A DNA stretch of 64,000 nt from SZUA-430 sp041477875 (GCA_041477875.1 JBGOVA010000002.1:1-64000), one strand, 5' to 3'. Numbered from the stretch's first letter, positions 16,282 to 25,370 are shown. Numbers and translations: made by a program. The notes: a model not told the origin generated them from the sequence alone.

Positions 16282-18654
16282 TCAATCCCTTGCCTTCAAC
16301 ACGCGGACCAAGTCGAGAGTCTGAATGCGCCATGCGACGATCGCGCTGCTGACGGCCGCGGAGACGAGCACGACGATCGACGACCAGCCATAGGTCGCGG
16401 GCGCCAATCCAAACGGGATTTGGTAGAGATCGGTGGTGAAGAGTTCGATCATCAATACCGCCATTCCGTAACCGATCACACAGCCGACGACCAGCGCCGC
16501 CAAAGTCAGCAGAGCCAGTTCGCCCACGAGAATCAGCGCCACCTCGCGTTTGTGGTAGCCGAGAACGCGCAGAGTCGCGAGTTCGTGCGCGCGCTCGGAC
16601 AGCGTGATACGGCTCGCGTTGTAGGCGACACCGAATGCAATGATCGCGGCGAAGCCGACATAGAACCAAACCATCGTCATCATGTTCTGGTCGAGCAGTT
16701 CGCGGAACATCTGATAGGCGCGATGCTGAAGAGCGACCGTGAACACGCCCGGCGTATCCTTCACCCGCGCGAACAGCGCCCCCTCCTGAGAGCGGTCGAT
16801 CTTCAGCCAAGCGCTGTCGGCGACTTCGCCGTCGCCGGTGATGCGGTTCAGCGCCGAGCGCTCCATATAGGCCGCGAGGCCGACATACTCGTCGATCAGC
16901 CGCGTCACGCGCACCTGTTTCCGGGCGCGGCGGCCTTCGAGAACATCGACCTGCACGAGATCGCCGGGCTTGGCGTCGAGGTGTTCGGCCAGGCGTTTGG
17001 AGAGCAGCAGACCCGACGGCGGCACGGCGATTGTTCGTCCTTCGGCGTCGACTTGCTGCGACAGTTCGGAGCCTGCATCCACGCCCAAGATGAAGGCGCG
17101 CCGGTTGCGCGGCCCGTGCGTGAGCTTGACGCCGACCCCGCGGTGGAGCTCGGTCTTCATGACACCCGGCAGCCGCGCGACTTCGGCTCGCACCGGATCC
17201 GCGCGCAACTCGACGAAGCGCAAGGTCACGTCCTGGCGCTGGACGCGGAAGAAGAACGAGTCGATCATCAAGGTGATGGAATCGAAGAACTGCAGCGTTG
17301 AGATCAGGAGACCGAGCGACAGCGCGATGCCGATGACCGTCATTCCCGAGCGTGCCGGGAAACGGGTGATGTGACGGACGATCATATAGCCCGTCGTGTT
17401 GAGTTTGCCGAGCAGACCTATGCGCTCGAATATGCTTTCGCGATAGGTCGCGGGCTGCGGCGGGGCCATGGCGACGGCAGGCGTCAGCCGCACCGCATGG
17501 CGTGTCGCGATGAGCGCGCCGCCGCAGGATGCAGCCACGGCAACGCCCGCCGACATCAGGAAAATGTCCGGCGCGATGGCGAAGCTCAAAACCGGAAAGC
17601 GAAAATAGTCGCGGTAGAGCTCGGTGATCTGATAGCCGAACCAGGCGCCCGCCGACCACCCGAGGGCGAGGCCGACCACGCTGACGACGAGCGCGAATTT
17701 GACGAAGTGCCAGCCGACGGCGGCGTTCGAATAGCCGAACGCCTTCAGAAGTCCCACCTCCTCGCGTTGGGTTTCGATCTGGCGGGAAATGACGGTGTAG
17801 AGAAGGAACGCCGAGACCACGAGGAAGATCGGCGGAATGACGCCAGCCATCGCCGTCAGCTGGCCGAACTCGCTTTCGAGAAAAGAATGCGACGCCTGCT
17901 GATCGCGCCCGTAGGCTCCCGTCGCGCCATAGGGTCCGAGGATGTTGTCGACGGCAGCGATCACGTCGTCGACGGAGGCGCCGCGCAAAAGGCGCAGAGT
18001 CGCGCTGTTGAACGCGCCTTCGTAGTTCTGGATCGCAGCGAGCGCCTTGCGGCCCATCCAAAAGATGCCGTAGCGCTTGTTGTCGGGCACGATGTCGCCC
18101 GGGCCGATGACGTAGATGTGCTCGGGCGACAGGGCGATGCCGGTGACCACGAGCCGCTGCTTGCGCCCGTTCATGACGGCCGCGAACGACGATCCGGGCA
18201 GGAAACCGTTGGCGGTGGCGAAGGCTTCGTGAACCACGACCTCGCTGGCGCGATCGGGATCGGGGAAGCGCCCGTGCTGCAGGACCAACGCGTTCAAGGC
18301 CGTCTCGTTGTGGCGAGGTAGCGAGAGCGCGAGGCCGCGCAAGGGTTCTTTTACGCCTTCGATATCGATGGTCACGAAGCGGGCGATGCGCGTGTCGACT
18401 TGCGCCACGCCCGGAATGGCGCGCAGCCGCGCGGCAACCGACTCGGGCGCGCGCTTCATATCGACGAAAACATGCGCGAAGCGATAGCGGTCGTAATAGG
18501 CCTCGCGCGCGTCGGACAGCGAGCGCAGAGCGGCCAGCGCCATGACGAGCGTCGCGACCGCCGAAGCAATGACGACTGCGATCGCCAGCACCTGCCCTCG
18601 CCGGCGCCACATGTCGCGCAGCAGTTTCAGGTCGAGCGCGCTCAAAGCGGTCAC
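16282..18654 (-). CDS. FtsX-like ABC transporter permease (two-domain)
   Basis: 790-aa permease with one N-terminal helix (QVLAIAVVIASAVATLVMAL), a large periplasmic domain, a first FtsX helix bundle at about 255-375, a second periplasmic domain, and a final bundle at about 660-780. This duplicated form resembles LolE/MacB-superfamily permeases that pull lipids or hydrophobic compounds from the membrane. The GTG start overlaps the ATPase stop (GTGA). Substrate unknown. Confidence 0.85.
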   Translation of the reverse strand: MTALSALDLKLLRDMWRRRGQVLAIAVVIASAVATLVMALAALRSLSDAREAYYDRYRFAHVFVDMKRAPESVAARLRAIPGVAQVDTRIARFVTIDIEGVKEPLRGLALSLPRHNETALNALVLQHGRFPDPDRASEVVVHEAFATANGFLPGSSFAAVMNGRKQRLVVTGIALSPEHIYVIGPGDIVPDNKRYGIFWMGRKALAAIQNYEGAFNSATLRLLRGASVDDVIAAVDNILGPYGATGAYGRDQQASHSFLESEFGQLTAMAGVIPPIFLVVSAFLLYTVISRQIETQREEVGLLKAFGYSNAAVGWHFVKFALVVSVVGLALGWSAGAWFGYQITELYRDYFRFPVLSFAIAPDIFLMSAGVAVAASCGGALIATRHAVRLTPAVAMAPPQPATYRESIFERIGLLGKLNTTGYMIVRHITRFPARSGMTVIGIALSLGLLISTLQFFDSITLMIDSFFFRVQRQDVTLRFVELRADPVRAEVARLPGVMKTELHRGVGVKLTHGPRNRRAFILGVDAGSELSQQVDAEGRTIAVPPSGLLLSKRLAEHLDAKPGDLVQVDVLEGRRARKQVRVTRLIDEYVGLAAYMERSALNRITGDGEVADSAWLKIDRSQEGALFARVKDTPGVFTVALQHRAYQMFRELLDQNMMTMVWFYVGFAAIIAFGVAYNASRITLSERAHELATLRVLGYHKREVALILVGELALLTLAALVVGCVIGYGMAVLMIELFTTDLYQIPFGLAPATYGWSSIVVLVSAAVSSAIVAWRIQTLDLVRVLKARD

Positions 18655-19391
18655 CAGCTGAGCTCCGAGGCCTTGCGCTTCGTCGTGTTCGTCTCGATCG
18701 AGACCACGCGGCCGTTGCCGAAATGGATGACGTGATCGGCCATCGCCGCAATCGTTACGTTGTGCGTGATCACCACCGTCGTCGTGCCCAGCGTCTGGTT
18801 TATGTCGGCCAAAGCTTCGAGCACGCGTACGCCGGTCGGGCTGTCGAGGGCGCCGGTCGGTTCGTCGCAGAGCAGCACCTCCGGCCGCTTGGCGACCGCG
18901 CGGGCGACCGCCACGCGTTGCTGCTCGCCGCCCGAGAGCTGGGCCGGAAAGTGATCCATGCGATCGGCCAGGCCGACGATGCGCAGCGCGTCATCCGGCT
19001 TCATCGGCTTGTCGACGAGCTCGGTGACGAGCGCCACGTTTTCGCGCGCGGTCAGACTGGGAATAAGGTTGTAGAATTGAAAAATGAACCCGACGTGGTG
19101 CCGGCGATACGTCGTGAGCTCGCGGTCGTTGCACGACGTCAGCTCGCGGTCGCGGAAGTGCAGCGTGCCCGCCGTCGGTCGATCGAGCCCACCCATGATG
19201 TTCAGCAACGTCGACTTGCCGCTTCCCGACGGACCCAGAAGGACGACGAGTTCGCCCTCGTGCAGCTCAAGATCGACCCCGCGCAGCGCATGAACTTGCG
19301 CCGCGCCCATGCCGTAGACCTTGGTCAGTCCTTGCGCGCGGAAGGCTATGCGCTTGCTTTTCGTCTGCGCCGTGTCCGGGAGATTTCCCAT
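18651..19391 (-). CDS. ABC transporter ATP-binding protein (LolD/MacB type)
   Basis: 246-aa ATPase. Walker A GPSGSGKST, Q-loop FQFYNLIP, signature LSGGEQQRVAVARA, Walker B VLLCDEPTGALDS and H-loop ITHNV are all present, and the run HHVGFIFQFYNLIPSLTARENV is typical of the LolD/MacB branch, matching the FtsX partner next door. It lies 34 bp after the host-attachment-family gene, so the four genes 19890-15075 probably share one transcript. Confidence 0.9.
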   Translation of the reverse strand: MGNLPDTAQTKSKRIAFRAQGLTKVYGMGAAQVHALRGVDLELHEGELVVLLGPSGSGKSTLLNIMGGLDRPTAGTLHFRDRELTSCNDRELTTYRRHHVGFIFQFYNLIPSLTARENVALVTELVDKPMKPDDALRIVGLADRMDHFPAQLSGGEQQRVAVARAVAKRPEVLLCDEPTGALDSPTGVRVLEALADINQTLGTTTVVITHNVTIAAMADHVIHFGNGRVVSIETNTTKRKASELSW

Positions 19392-19425
19392 TGCCCACCG
19401 TGGGTAAGAAGCGGCGCGGTGCGGC

Positions 19426-19890
19426 TCAGCTCTTGGCGTTGTCGCGGGTCAGCAGCCGCTCGATCTCGTGAATGGGGTGCTTCGTGAGATCTTTGTCGAT
19501 CTCGCCGATGATCTTGCCCTTGAGCGAGTCCGAGAACGAATGGCGCAGCTCGGCGAGCGTTTTCGGCGGTGCCACGACGAGGAGCGCGGAGATGTCGCCG
19601 GCGGTGTTGCGGGCGTCGAGCATCGTCGCGACGTGTTGCGCGAAGCGATGCTCGGCAATGTCGTGCCAGTCGGTTTGCTCGACGCTGCTGTGGCGGCCCG
19701 TCAAGTGATCCGTCGTGCGGCCGGGCCGATCCTTGCCGATTTGTGAGGTCGCAGGATTGGCTGCATCTTTGAATACATCGGACGCTCTGAGATTCGGAAA
19801 CGCGGCGTCGCCCTCATTGCGCAGCACCAGCGCTTTTCGGCCGTCGCCCACGAGGACCCATGCCTTATGCGGCAGTGAAATTTTCGTCAT
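19426..19890 (-). CDS. Host attachment family protein
   Basis: 154 aa, soluble. The N-terminal KAWVLVGDGRKALVLRNEGD, the middle EQTDWHDIAEHRFAQHVATMLD and the C-terminal ISALLVVAPPKTLAELRHSF match the protein family annotated as host attachment (release-factor-1-like fold); the biochemical role is not settled and the name derives from Agrobacterium attachment work. GGGAGATC precedes the ATG at 19890. Head gene of the ABC exporter operon. The family is often seen in low-oxygen regulons beside UspA. Confidence 0.75.
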   Translation of the reverse strand: MTKISLPHKAWVLVGDGRKALVLRNEGDAAFPNLRASDVFKDAANPATSQIGKDRPGRTTDHLTGRHSSVEQTDWHDIAEHRFAQHVATMLDARNTAGDISALLVVAPPKTLAELRHSFSDSLKGKIIGEIDKDLTKHPIHEIERLLTRDNAKS

Positions 19891-20013
19891 TCTGAGATCT
19901 CCCGGTTTTCTGCGGTGACGGCACGGAAAGGCGGATTTTGATACACCGCCTTCAAATAAGCGAATTTGAGGTGCCTCGAGCTGTTGGACCGGCGCGCGCC
20001 GGTTTCGGTCGCC

Positions 20014-20697
20014 TTACCGCTTTCCGGCGGCACTCGCTTGGACGGCGCTTTCGGGCAAGAGATACAGATTAAACCAATGAGCCGCCGCGTCGGTCATGCG
20101 TTCGAGCGTTCCCTCTTCTTCGAACAAGTGGGTCGCATGAGGGATGACTTCCAGATGCTTCAGGCATGTCAGGTGACGCAGGGCGTCCGTGTTCAATTCG
20201 ATGACCGCATGGTCGGCGCCGCCGACGATGAGGAGCGTCGGTGCGCGAACGTGGCCTAGGTCGACGCCGGCCAAGTCGGGCCGTCCGCCGCGCGAGACGA
20301 CCGCCCTGACGCTTCCCAGAAGCCGCGCGGCGGCGGCCAAAGCGGCGGCGGCGCCCGTGCTGGCGCCGAACAGTCCAACGGGCAGGTGCTCGGTTCGTGG
20401 ATCGTGCCTGATCCAATCCACGGCTTGGATGACACGCGCGGTGAGCAACTCGATGTCGAATACGTTGTGACGCGCGCGCGCCTCTTCAACGGTGAGCAGG
20501 TCAAGCAGCAGGGTCGCGAAATTTCGCGCGTGCAGTGCAGCTGCGACCTTGGCATTACGGGGGCTGTTTCTGCTGCTGCCGCTTCCGTGCGCGAAAACAA
20601 CGACGCCGCGCGCCCTGTCGGGGACGGAAAGAATTCCCGCAAGCGCACCCGGCCCGACGCTCACGTCCTCGCGACTTGCAAAATAGCCCTCAACCAT
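20014..20697 (-). CDS. Alpha/beta hydrolase (dienelactone-hydrolase-like)
   Basis: 227-aa soluble hydrolase. Oxyanion region VVFAHGSGSSRNSPRN, nucleophile elbow GLFGASTGAAAAL, acid in VGGADHAVIE and base in IPHATHLFEEEG form a full catalytic triad. Relatives are often adjacent or fused to phosphoribosyltransferases in alphaproteobacterial stress clusters; the substrate is unknown. AGGAAA precedes ATG 20697, and a longer reading to 20763 would run into the FNR box. Divergent from the UspA gene. Confidence 0.82.
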   Translation of the reverse strand: MVEGYFASREDVSVGPGALAGILSVPDRARGVVVFAHGSGSSRNSPRNAKVAAALHARNFATLLLDLLTVEEARARHNVFDIELLTARVIQAVDWIRHDPRTEHLPVGLFGASTGAAAALAAAARLLGSVRAVVSRGGRPDLAGVDLGHVRAPTLLIVGGADHAVIELNTDALRHLTCLKHLEVIPHATHLFEEEGTLERMTDAAAHWFNLYLLPESAVQASAAGKR

Positions 20698-20749
20698 GTC
20701 CGGTTTCCTACATTCTAGCGCAGCATGGGTCGACGAACGCCACCGGCGA

Positions 20750-20763
20750 TTGATCCTGATCAA
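20750..20763 (-). promoter_or_regulatory. Perfect FNR/FixK box for the hydrolase gene
   Basis: TTGATCCTGATCAA, a perfect TTGAT-N4-ATCAA palindrome. With minus-strand class II geometry the start would be 20715, 18 nt before the hydrolase ATG. Confidence 0.75.
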
Positions 20764-20798
20764 TCCGATCCAAGATTCTCACTGAATCGCCCGAAACC

Positions 20799-20840
20799 TT
20801 GATTTGGCGCAAATGGCGGTTCGCGTGACGGCGCTAGCGT
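20799..20840 (+). promoter_or_regulatory. FixK/FNR-type promoter for uspA-cfa
   Basis: TTGATTTGGCGCAA (20799-20812) with TAGCGT as -10 (20835-20840) gives a start near 20847, 18 nt before the UspA start. Mirror image of the divergent box at 20750. Confidence 0.65.
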
Positions 20841-20864
20841 GAGCGTAATAGAAAGGGGTCCATC

Positions 20865-21737
20865 GTGTCTTACCGCAAAATTCTCGTGCCTGTCTTCGGT
20901 TCAGCTCACGATCGCGCGGCAGTACAAGCCGCATTCAGCCTCGGCAAACAGTTCAACGCGCACGTCGAAGCGCTGTTCGTCAAACTCGACCCCGTGTCGG
21001 CACTGCCTTACGGCTACCTCGATGGCGACATCAGCGGATACTCGGCGCAATATGCGATCGAAGCGGCGATCAAAGCGGCCGAGCACGCGCAGAAGGCGGC
21101 TCAGGGTACGTTCGACAAGGCGGTCGACAAGAGCGGCATCAAGGTCAGCGCAAAGCCGGGTGCGAGTCCTAATGCATCGGCGGAGTTCAAGATCGTACAG
21201 GGTGACTTCGCGGGCGAAATCGAGCGTAGGAGCCGTATCTGCGACCTGATCGTATTCGGCGCCACATCGAGCGACGCGGCGTTCGCGAACATACGCGAGG
21301 GTTTTGAAGGCGCGCTGCTCAGCGGCTCGCGTCCGGTTCTGTTCGTTCCGAAGGAAACGGCGGACGTCCCGGGTCGCAACATCGCGATCGCCTACGACGG
21401 CAGCGCGACTGCGGCCCATGCCGTCACGGCGGCGTTGCCGTTTCTCGCGCGAGCGAAGGAGCTGCACGCGTTCGAGATCACCGCCGAAAAGGGGACAGCG
21501 CTCGCCGAGTTGCAAGAGTACCTCGCGCTACGCGGACTGACGGCCGTGGAGCATGTTGTCGATCCCGGGCCCAAGACCACTGCGGAAGCGCTGTTGCTCG
21601 CCGTCGGAGCGCACAAGTGCGACCTGCTGGTGCTCGGCGGTTATGGCCACAGCCGAATCCGCGAATTCGTTTTGGGCGGCGTGACGCGCCACGTGTTGCG
21701 CCACGGCGCGCCGCTTGCGGTGCTGATGGCGCACTGA
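20865..21737 (+). CDS. Tandem-domain universal stress protein
   Basis: 290 aa with two UspA folds (about 1-145 and 150-290). The first opens KILVPVFGSAHDRAAVQAA, the second NIAIAYDGSATAAHAV and ends with the nucleotide-loop region LGGYGHSRIREFVLGGVTRHV, close to G-x2-G-x9-G. Such proteins bind ATP or other nucleotides and are induced by oxygen loss and other stress. GTG start at 20865 with GAAAGGGG upstream. Followed by cfa after 71 bp in the same direction. Confidence 0.87.
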   Translation: MSYRKILVPVFGSAHDRAAVQAAFSLGKQFNAHVEALFVKLDPVSALPYGYLDGDISGYSAQYAIEAAIKAAEHAQKAAQGTFDKAVDKSGIKVSAKPGASPNASAEFKIVQGDFAGEIERRSRICDLIVFGATSSDAAFANIREGFEGALLSGSRPVLFVPKETADVPGRNIAIAYDGSATAAHAVTAALPFLARAKELHAFEITAEKGTALAELQEYLALRGLTAVEHVVDPGPKTTAEALLLAVGAHKCDLLVLGGYGHSRIREFVLGGVTRHVLRHGAPLAVLMAH

Positions 21738-21808
21738 GATCGACGGCGCATGAGGTTACGGGTGCAGCATCGAGAGGTCCTGACGGGAACGGGAGGCTAG
21801 GGACGATC

Positions 21809-23074
21809 ATGTTCACGGCATTGGCTGCAATCCTGCGGCGGATCGTCAAATCGGGGCGGTTGTCGCTGATCGATTGCAGGGGACGGCGGATCGAGTTGGG
21901 AGATACGAGCGACGCGAGCGCAAAGCCCATCGTCATGCGTTTGAACGATCGGCTGGTAGCGTTCGACCTGATCCGGAATCCCCAACTTACACTCGGTGAA
22001 GCCTACATGGACGGCCGGTTTACGATCGAAGGCGGCACGATCGCCGACCTTCTCGAGTTGCTCGCGCGCAATATCGGCACGGGGTATGGCGGCGGATACA
22101 TCGACTGGATCGCCAAGGTTCGCTATGCCGGGCGCCGGTTCATGCAACGCAACGGCTACGATCTGTCAAAGCAAAACGTTGCCCATCATTACGACCTGTC
22201 GGGCCAGCTCTACGATCTGTTCTTGGATTCCGACAAACAGTATTCCTGCGCCTTCTATGAAAAACCGTCGGACACGCTCGAAGCGGCGCAGCTCAACAAG
22301 AAGCGGCGCATTGCGGCGAAGCTCGACCTGAAGCCCGGGCACACGGTGCTCGACATCGGTTCCGGTTGGGGAGGTTTGGGGCTTCATCTCGCGCGCACGT
22401 CTGGCGCGGACGTGACGGGAATCACGCTGTCGCACGAGCAACTCAAAATCGCCAACGAACGTGTGAGTGGGGCGCAACTGTCCGATCGCCTGCGCTTTCG
22501 CCTGGAAGACTATCGGCAGACGGGCGGAAAATTCGATCGCATCGTGTCGGTCGGCATGTTCGAGCACGTCGGGCTTCCGGCGTACGGCGCATTCTTCGAG
22601 AAGATCTCGTCGCTGCTGCGCGACGACGGCGTTGCGCTCATTCACTCGATCGGCCGCAGCGACGGGCGCGGCGTGACCAATCCATGGATCGCCAGATACA
22701 TCTTTCCGGGTGGATATTCGCCGGCGCTAAGCGAGGTCTTGCCCGCGGTGGAGCGTGCGGGCCTGATCGTAACCGATATCGAGATATTGCGTCTCCACTA
22801 CGCGCATACGCTCGCCGAATGGCGCAGACGGTTCGTTGCGAATTGGGGGCGTGCGAAACGACTCTATGACGAACGTTTTTGCCGCATGTGGGAATTCTAT
22901 CTCGCGGGTTCGGAAATGGCGTTCCGCTATCAAGGGCATGTGGTGTTCCAGCTTCAGCTGGCCAAACGGGCCGATACCTTGCCGCTCACGCGCGATTATA
23001 TGATGCCCATGCGGGATCGCAAAAGTTCGCGGTCGTTGGAAGCTGCGAGCGCACCGAACCCGGTCGCCGCATAG
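21809..23074 (+). CDS. cfa: Cyclopropane-fatty-acyl-phospholipid synthase
   Basis: Transfers a methylene group from SAM to unsaturated acyl chains of membrane lipids. 421 aa: N-terminal lipid-binding region, then the methyltransferase core with VLDIGSGWGGLGLHLA (SAM loop), GITLSHEQ, the YDLSGQLYDLFLDSDKQYSCAFYE block and the VGMFEHVG motif. ATG 21809 has GGGAGG upstream; the frame is open far to the left, but that part overlaps uspA. A paralogue at 58123-59394 is about three-quarters identical in the core by eye. Membrane cyclopropanation suits slow-growing, stressed cells. Confidence 0.92.
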   Translation: MFTALAAILRRIVKSGRLSLIDCRGRRIELGDTSDASAKPIVMRLNDRLVAFDLIRNPQLTLGEAYMDGRFTIEGGTIADLLELLARNIGTGYGGGYIDWIAKVRYAGRRFMQRNGYDLSKQNVAHHYDLSGQLYDLFLDSDKQYSCAFYEKPSDTLEAAQLNKKRRIAAKLDLKPGHTVLDIGSGWGGLGLHLARTSGADVTGITLSHEQLKIANERVSGAQLSDRLRFRLEDYRQTGGKFDRIVSVGMFEHVGLPAYGAFFEKISSLLRDDGVALIHSIGRSDGRGVTNPWIARYIFPGGYSPALSEVLPAVERAGLIVTDIEILRLHYAHTLAEWRRRFVANWGRAKRLYDERFCRMWEFYLAGSEMAFRYQGHVVFQLQLAKRADTLPLTRDYMMPMRDRKSSRSLEAASAPNPVAA

Positions 23075-23146
23075 AGCGAGCGTGCTCCTGCGCGGTGCAC
23101 GCTCCAACGCTGCACTGATATAGCGCGCGCCGATTTCGCCGCGGTC

Positions 23147-23187
23147 TTGAGGTGGATCAACGACACCAAATCTCCCGGTCGTATTGA
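23147..23187 (+). promoter_or_regulatory. FixK/FNR-type box with -10
   Basis: TTGAGGTGGATCAA (23147-23160) and TATTGA (23182-23187) predict a start near 23195 and a 72-nt leader for the RcnB-like gene. Confidence 0.55.
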
Positions 23188-23266
23188 GCAGACGTGGCTG
23201 CGCCTTTTCATGCGCTTTGTGCAGTCCTGCTATCGAAGACAAAACCTGGGTAAAAGGAGCAGCAGA

Positions 23267-24214
23267 ATGAGACGCATTGCGATTCTTATGATGGCCGCGT
23301 CGCTGATCGGCAGCGCGGCCGTAGCGCAACCGGGACCTGGGCCTGGTGGGCCAGGTGGACCAGCCTGCGGGCAGCCGGGCCAACCGCCGTGTGGTCAACC
23401 CGGCCAGCCTCCCGGCGGTCAACGAGGACAAGGGCCTCGCGGTCAGCAGGGTCAACCCCCCGGTGGTCAGCCTCCCGGCGGTCAGCAAGGTCAACCTCCC
23501 GGTGGGCAATATGGTCCACCTCCAGGCGGTCAGGCCGGTCCACCGCCCGGCGGTCCGCGCTGGTCGCGCGGCGATCGTTTGCCGCCGCAGTATCGTCAGG
23601 ATCAATTTGCGGTTCCGAATTGGCGACAGAACAATTTGTCTCCCCCGCCGCGCGGTTATCGCTGGATGTGCTACCAGCGCGGAAACTGCTTTCTCGTCGC
23701 GGACAGGACGGGGATCATCCGCCAAACACAGTGGCGCGACGATCGCGACTACAATTGGCGGCAACGCTATTCGCGCACTTACACCTATAACGACGATATC
23801 TACTATCGCGAGTGCCGCGACCGCGCCGACCCGGCGGGCATCCTGATCGGCGGGTTGATCGGTGGGCTGCTTGGTCGAGCCGCGGGCGACGATCGCGCCG
23901 GCGCGACCTTCGCCGGCATCATCATCGGCGGCGCGATCGGCGCGGCCTTGACGCGCGATATGGATTGCGACGATCGCGGCTATGCGTATCACGCCTATTA
24001 TGACGGACTGAACGGCGGACGTCCGGGCGTGGCGTATCGCTGGCGCAATCCGCGCAACAATCATCGCGGCGATTTCCGCGTGCGCAGCTATTACTACGAC
24101 AATTACGGCTTCCACTGCGCGAACTACCGCCACACTGTCTGGCTCAACCGCCAGCGCCAGGCGGACGGACGCGCGTGCCGTCAGCCCGACGGCGCGTGGG
24201 CATTCTTGAACTGA
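23267..24214 (+). CDS. Secreted RcnB-like protein with Gln/Gly/Pro repeats and glycine zipper
   Basis: 315 aa. A signal peptide (RRIAILMMAASLIGSAAVAQ) is followed by about 75 residues of imperfect GQPPGG/GGQQGQ repeats, then an RcnB-type domain (WSRGDRLPPQYR...PPRGYRWMCYQRGNCFLVA), then a glycine-zipper membrane motif (ILIGGLIGGLLGRAAG...FAGIIIGGAIGAAL) and a C-terminal aromatic- and Cys-bearing module like surface antigens. RcnB proteins are periplasmic and linked to metal homeostasis; zipper proteins sit in the outer membrane. The combination suggests a cell-envelope protein. AAAGGAG precedes ATG 23267. Confidence 0.72.
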   Translation: MRRIAILMMAASLIGSAAVAQPGPGPGGPGGPACGQPGQPPCGQPGQPPGGQRGQGPRGQQGQPPGGQPPGGQQGQPPGGQYGPPPGGQAGPPPGGPRWSRGDRLPPQYRQDQFAVPNWRQNNLSPPPRGYRWMCYQRGNCFLVADRTGIIRQTQWRDDRDYNWRQRYSRTYTYNDDIYYRECRDRADPAGILIGGLIGGLLGRAAGDDRAGATFAGIIIGGAIGAALTRDMDCDDRGYAYHAYYDGLNGGRPGVAYRWRNPRNNHRGDFRVRSYYYDNYGFHCANYRHTVWLNRQRQADGRACRQPDGAWAFLN

Positions 24215-24227
24215 CTATCGTAGCCTT

Positions 24228-24258
24228 CGGCGCGGCGGCCCTACCGGCTGCCGCGCCG
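24228..24258. terminator. Hairpin between convergent genes
   Basis: CGGCGCGGC (24228-24236) pairs with GCCGCGCCG (24250-24258) across a 13-nt loop, between the stops of two convergent genes. There is no strong T run, so termination is only probable. Confidence 0.45.
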
Positions 24259-24269
24259 TCGGCCGAGCA

Positions 24270-25370
24270 TCACCCCTTCCGTCGATAGCTCATGGCGCGC
24301 AGAACGCGATCTTTCGCCAGCGCTTCGGCGGCATCGCGCGGCGCGATGCGTTCGGTCTTCGATCTCTCAAGGGTCTCGGTGGTGTTCGCCTGGACCTTTT
24401 CGCGAATTGCGGCGAACGCGCCCGCCTGCGTGCCGCCGTGATATTCGACCGAAGCGCTGATCACGCCACCGGCGTTGGCAATGAAGTCGGGCACCACGAG
24501 AACGCCCTTCTTGTGAAGCACTTGCTCCGCGTCGCGCGTGATCGGAATGTTCGCGCCCTCAAGGACAAGGCGCGCCTTCAGACGGTCGACGTTCGCCATG
24601 CCGATCACGTCGGCGCGCGCCGCCGGAATCCAGATGTCGCAATCGGCATCGACGATAGCTCCGGTGTCGCTCATCTTGCCCCGGACATGGTCGACGACGC
24701 TTTTGCCCGCGCGTTTGAGCGCGATGAGCGCCGCGATATCGAGTCCCGCGGGGTCGATGACGGTCCCCTTCGAGTCCGACGCCCCGACGAGTATCGCCCC
24801 CTTCTCCGCGAGGAAGCGAGCACCGTGCTGGCCGACGGCGCCAAATCCCTGAACGGCGACCCGCGCGCCCGACAAGCCGACGCCGCAATAGGCTTGCGCC
24901 GCCTCCCCGGCAGCGGCAAGCCCATATCCCGTCGCGCCGATTTCATCGAGCGGGATGCCGCCGAGTTCGCGCGGCAGGCCGACCGCGCGCCCGATCTCGT
25001 CGCGAACCCACGCCATCGCCGTTTCGTCCGTGCCCATGTCGGGGCCGGGAATGTAGCTCTCGATCTCCGCAATGGCGCGCGCGAAGGCGCGAATAAGGCG
25101 TTCCTTGTGCTCTGGTTGCATGGCCGGATCGCCGACGATGACGCTCTTGCCGCCGCCGTGGGGAAGGCCGGCGGCCGCGTTCTTGAACGTCATCGCGCGT
25201 GCGAGCCGAAAACACTCTTGCGCGGTCACGTCGGGCGCCATGCGCACGCCGCCGATCGCGGGACCTGCGGCCGTGTTGTCGACAACGAGAACGGCTTTGA
25301 GACCCACGAGCGGATCGTAAAGCTCGATGTGCTTTTCCGGACCAAATCGATCGGCGTTTTCGAAGCTCAA
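24270..25370 (-). CDS. Glu/Leu/Phe/Val-type dehydrogenase
   Basis: 366-aa NAD(P)-dependent amino acid dehydrogenase, reversible oxidative deamination of an amino acid to a 2-oxo acid and ammonia. The active-site segment LPHGGGKSVIVGD carries Lys75, and AVQGFGAVGQHGARFL is the Rossmann loop. Length matches leucine/valine-type dehydrogenases rather than classical GDH (about 420-450). The start is a TTG at 25370: a GGGAGG site lies 6 nt upstream and no ATG fits. Substrate specificity cannot be read. In a stress island it could recycle reducing equivalents or nitrogen. Confidence 0.87.
   Translation of the reverse strand: MSFENADRFGPEKHIELYDPLVGLKAVLVVDNTAAGPAIGGVRMAPDVTAQECFRLARAMTFKNAAAGLPHGGGKSVIVGDPAMQPEHKERLIRAFARAIAEIESYIPGPDMGTDETAMAWVRDEIGRAVGLPRELGGIPLDEIGATGYGLAAAGEAAQAYCGVGLSGARVAVQGFGAVGQHGARFLAEKGAILVGASDSKGTVIDPAGLDIAALIALKRAGKSVVDHVRGKMSDTGAIVDADCDIWIPAARADVIGMANVDRLKARLVLEGANIPITRDAEQVLHKKGVLVVPDFIANAGGVISASVEYHGGTQAGAFAAIREKVQANTTETLERSKTERIAPRDAAEALAKDRVLRAMSYRRKG

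Noticed and set aside
19891..20013. Inverted repeat TTCAAAT/ATTTGAG upstream of the host-attachment gene as FixK box
   Set aside because: The arms are separated by the wrong distance for TTGA-N6-TCAA; only a plain promoter is likely.
23079..23103. AGCGTGC/GCACGCT hairpin after cfa as terminator
   Set aside because: An 11-nt loop, 7-bp stem and no T tract give too little support.
22727..24133. 468-codon minus-strand frame over the Gly/Gln-rich gene
   Set aside because: Its Ala/Arg/Ile-rich composition is the complement of the cfa and RcnB-like genes, which both have starts, ribosome sites and domains.
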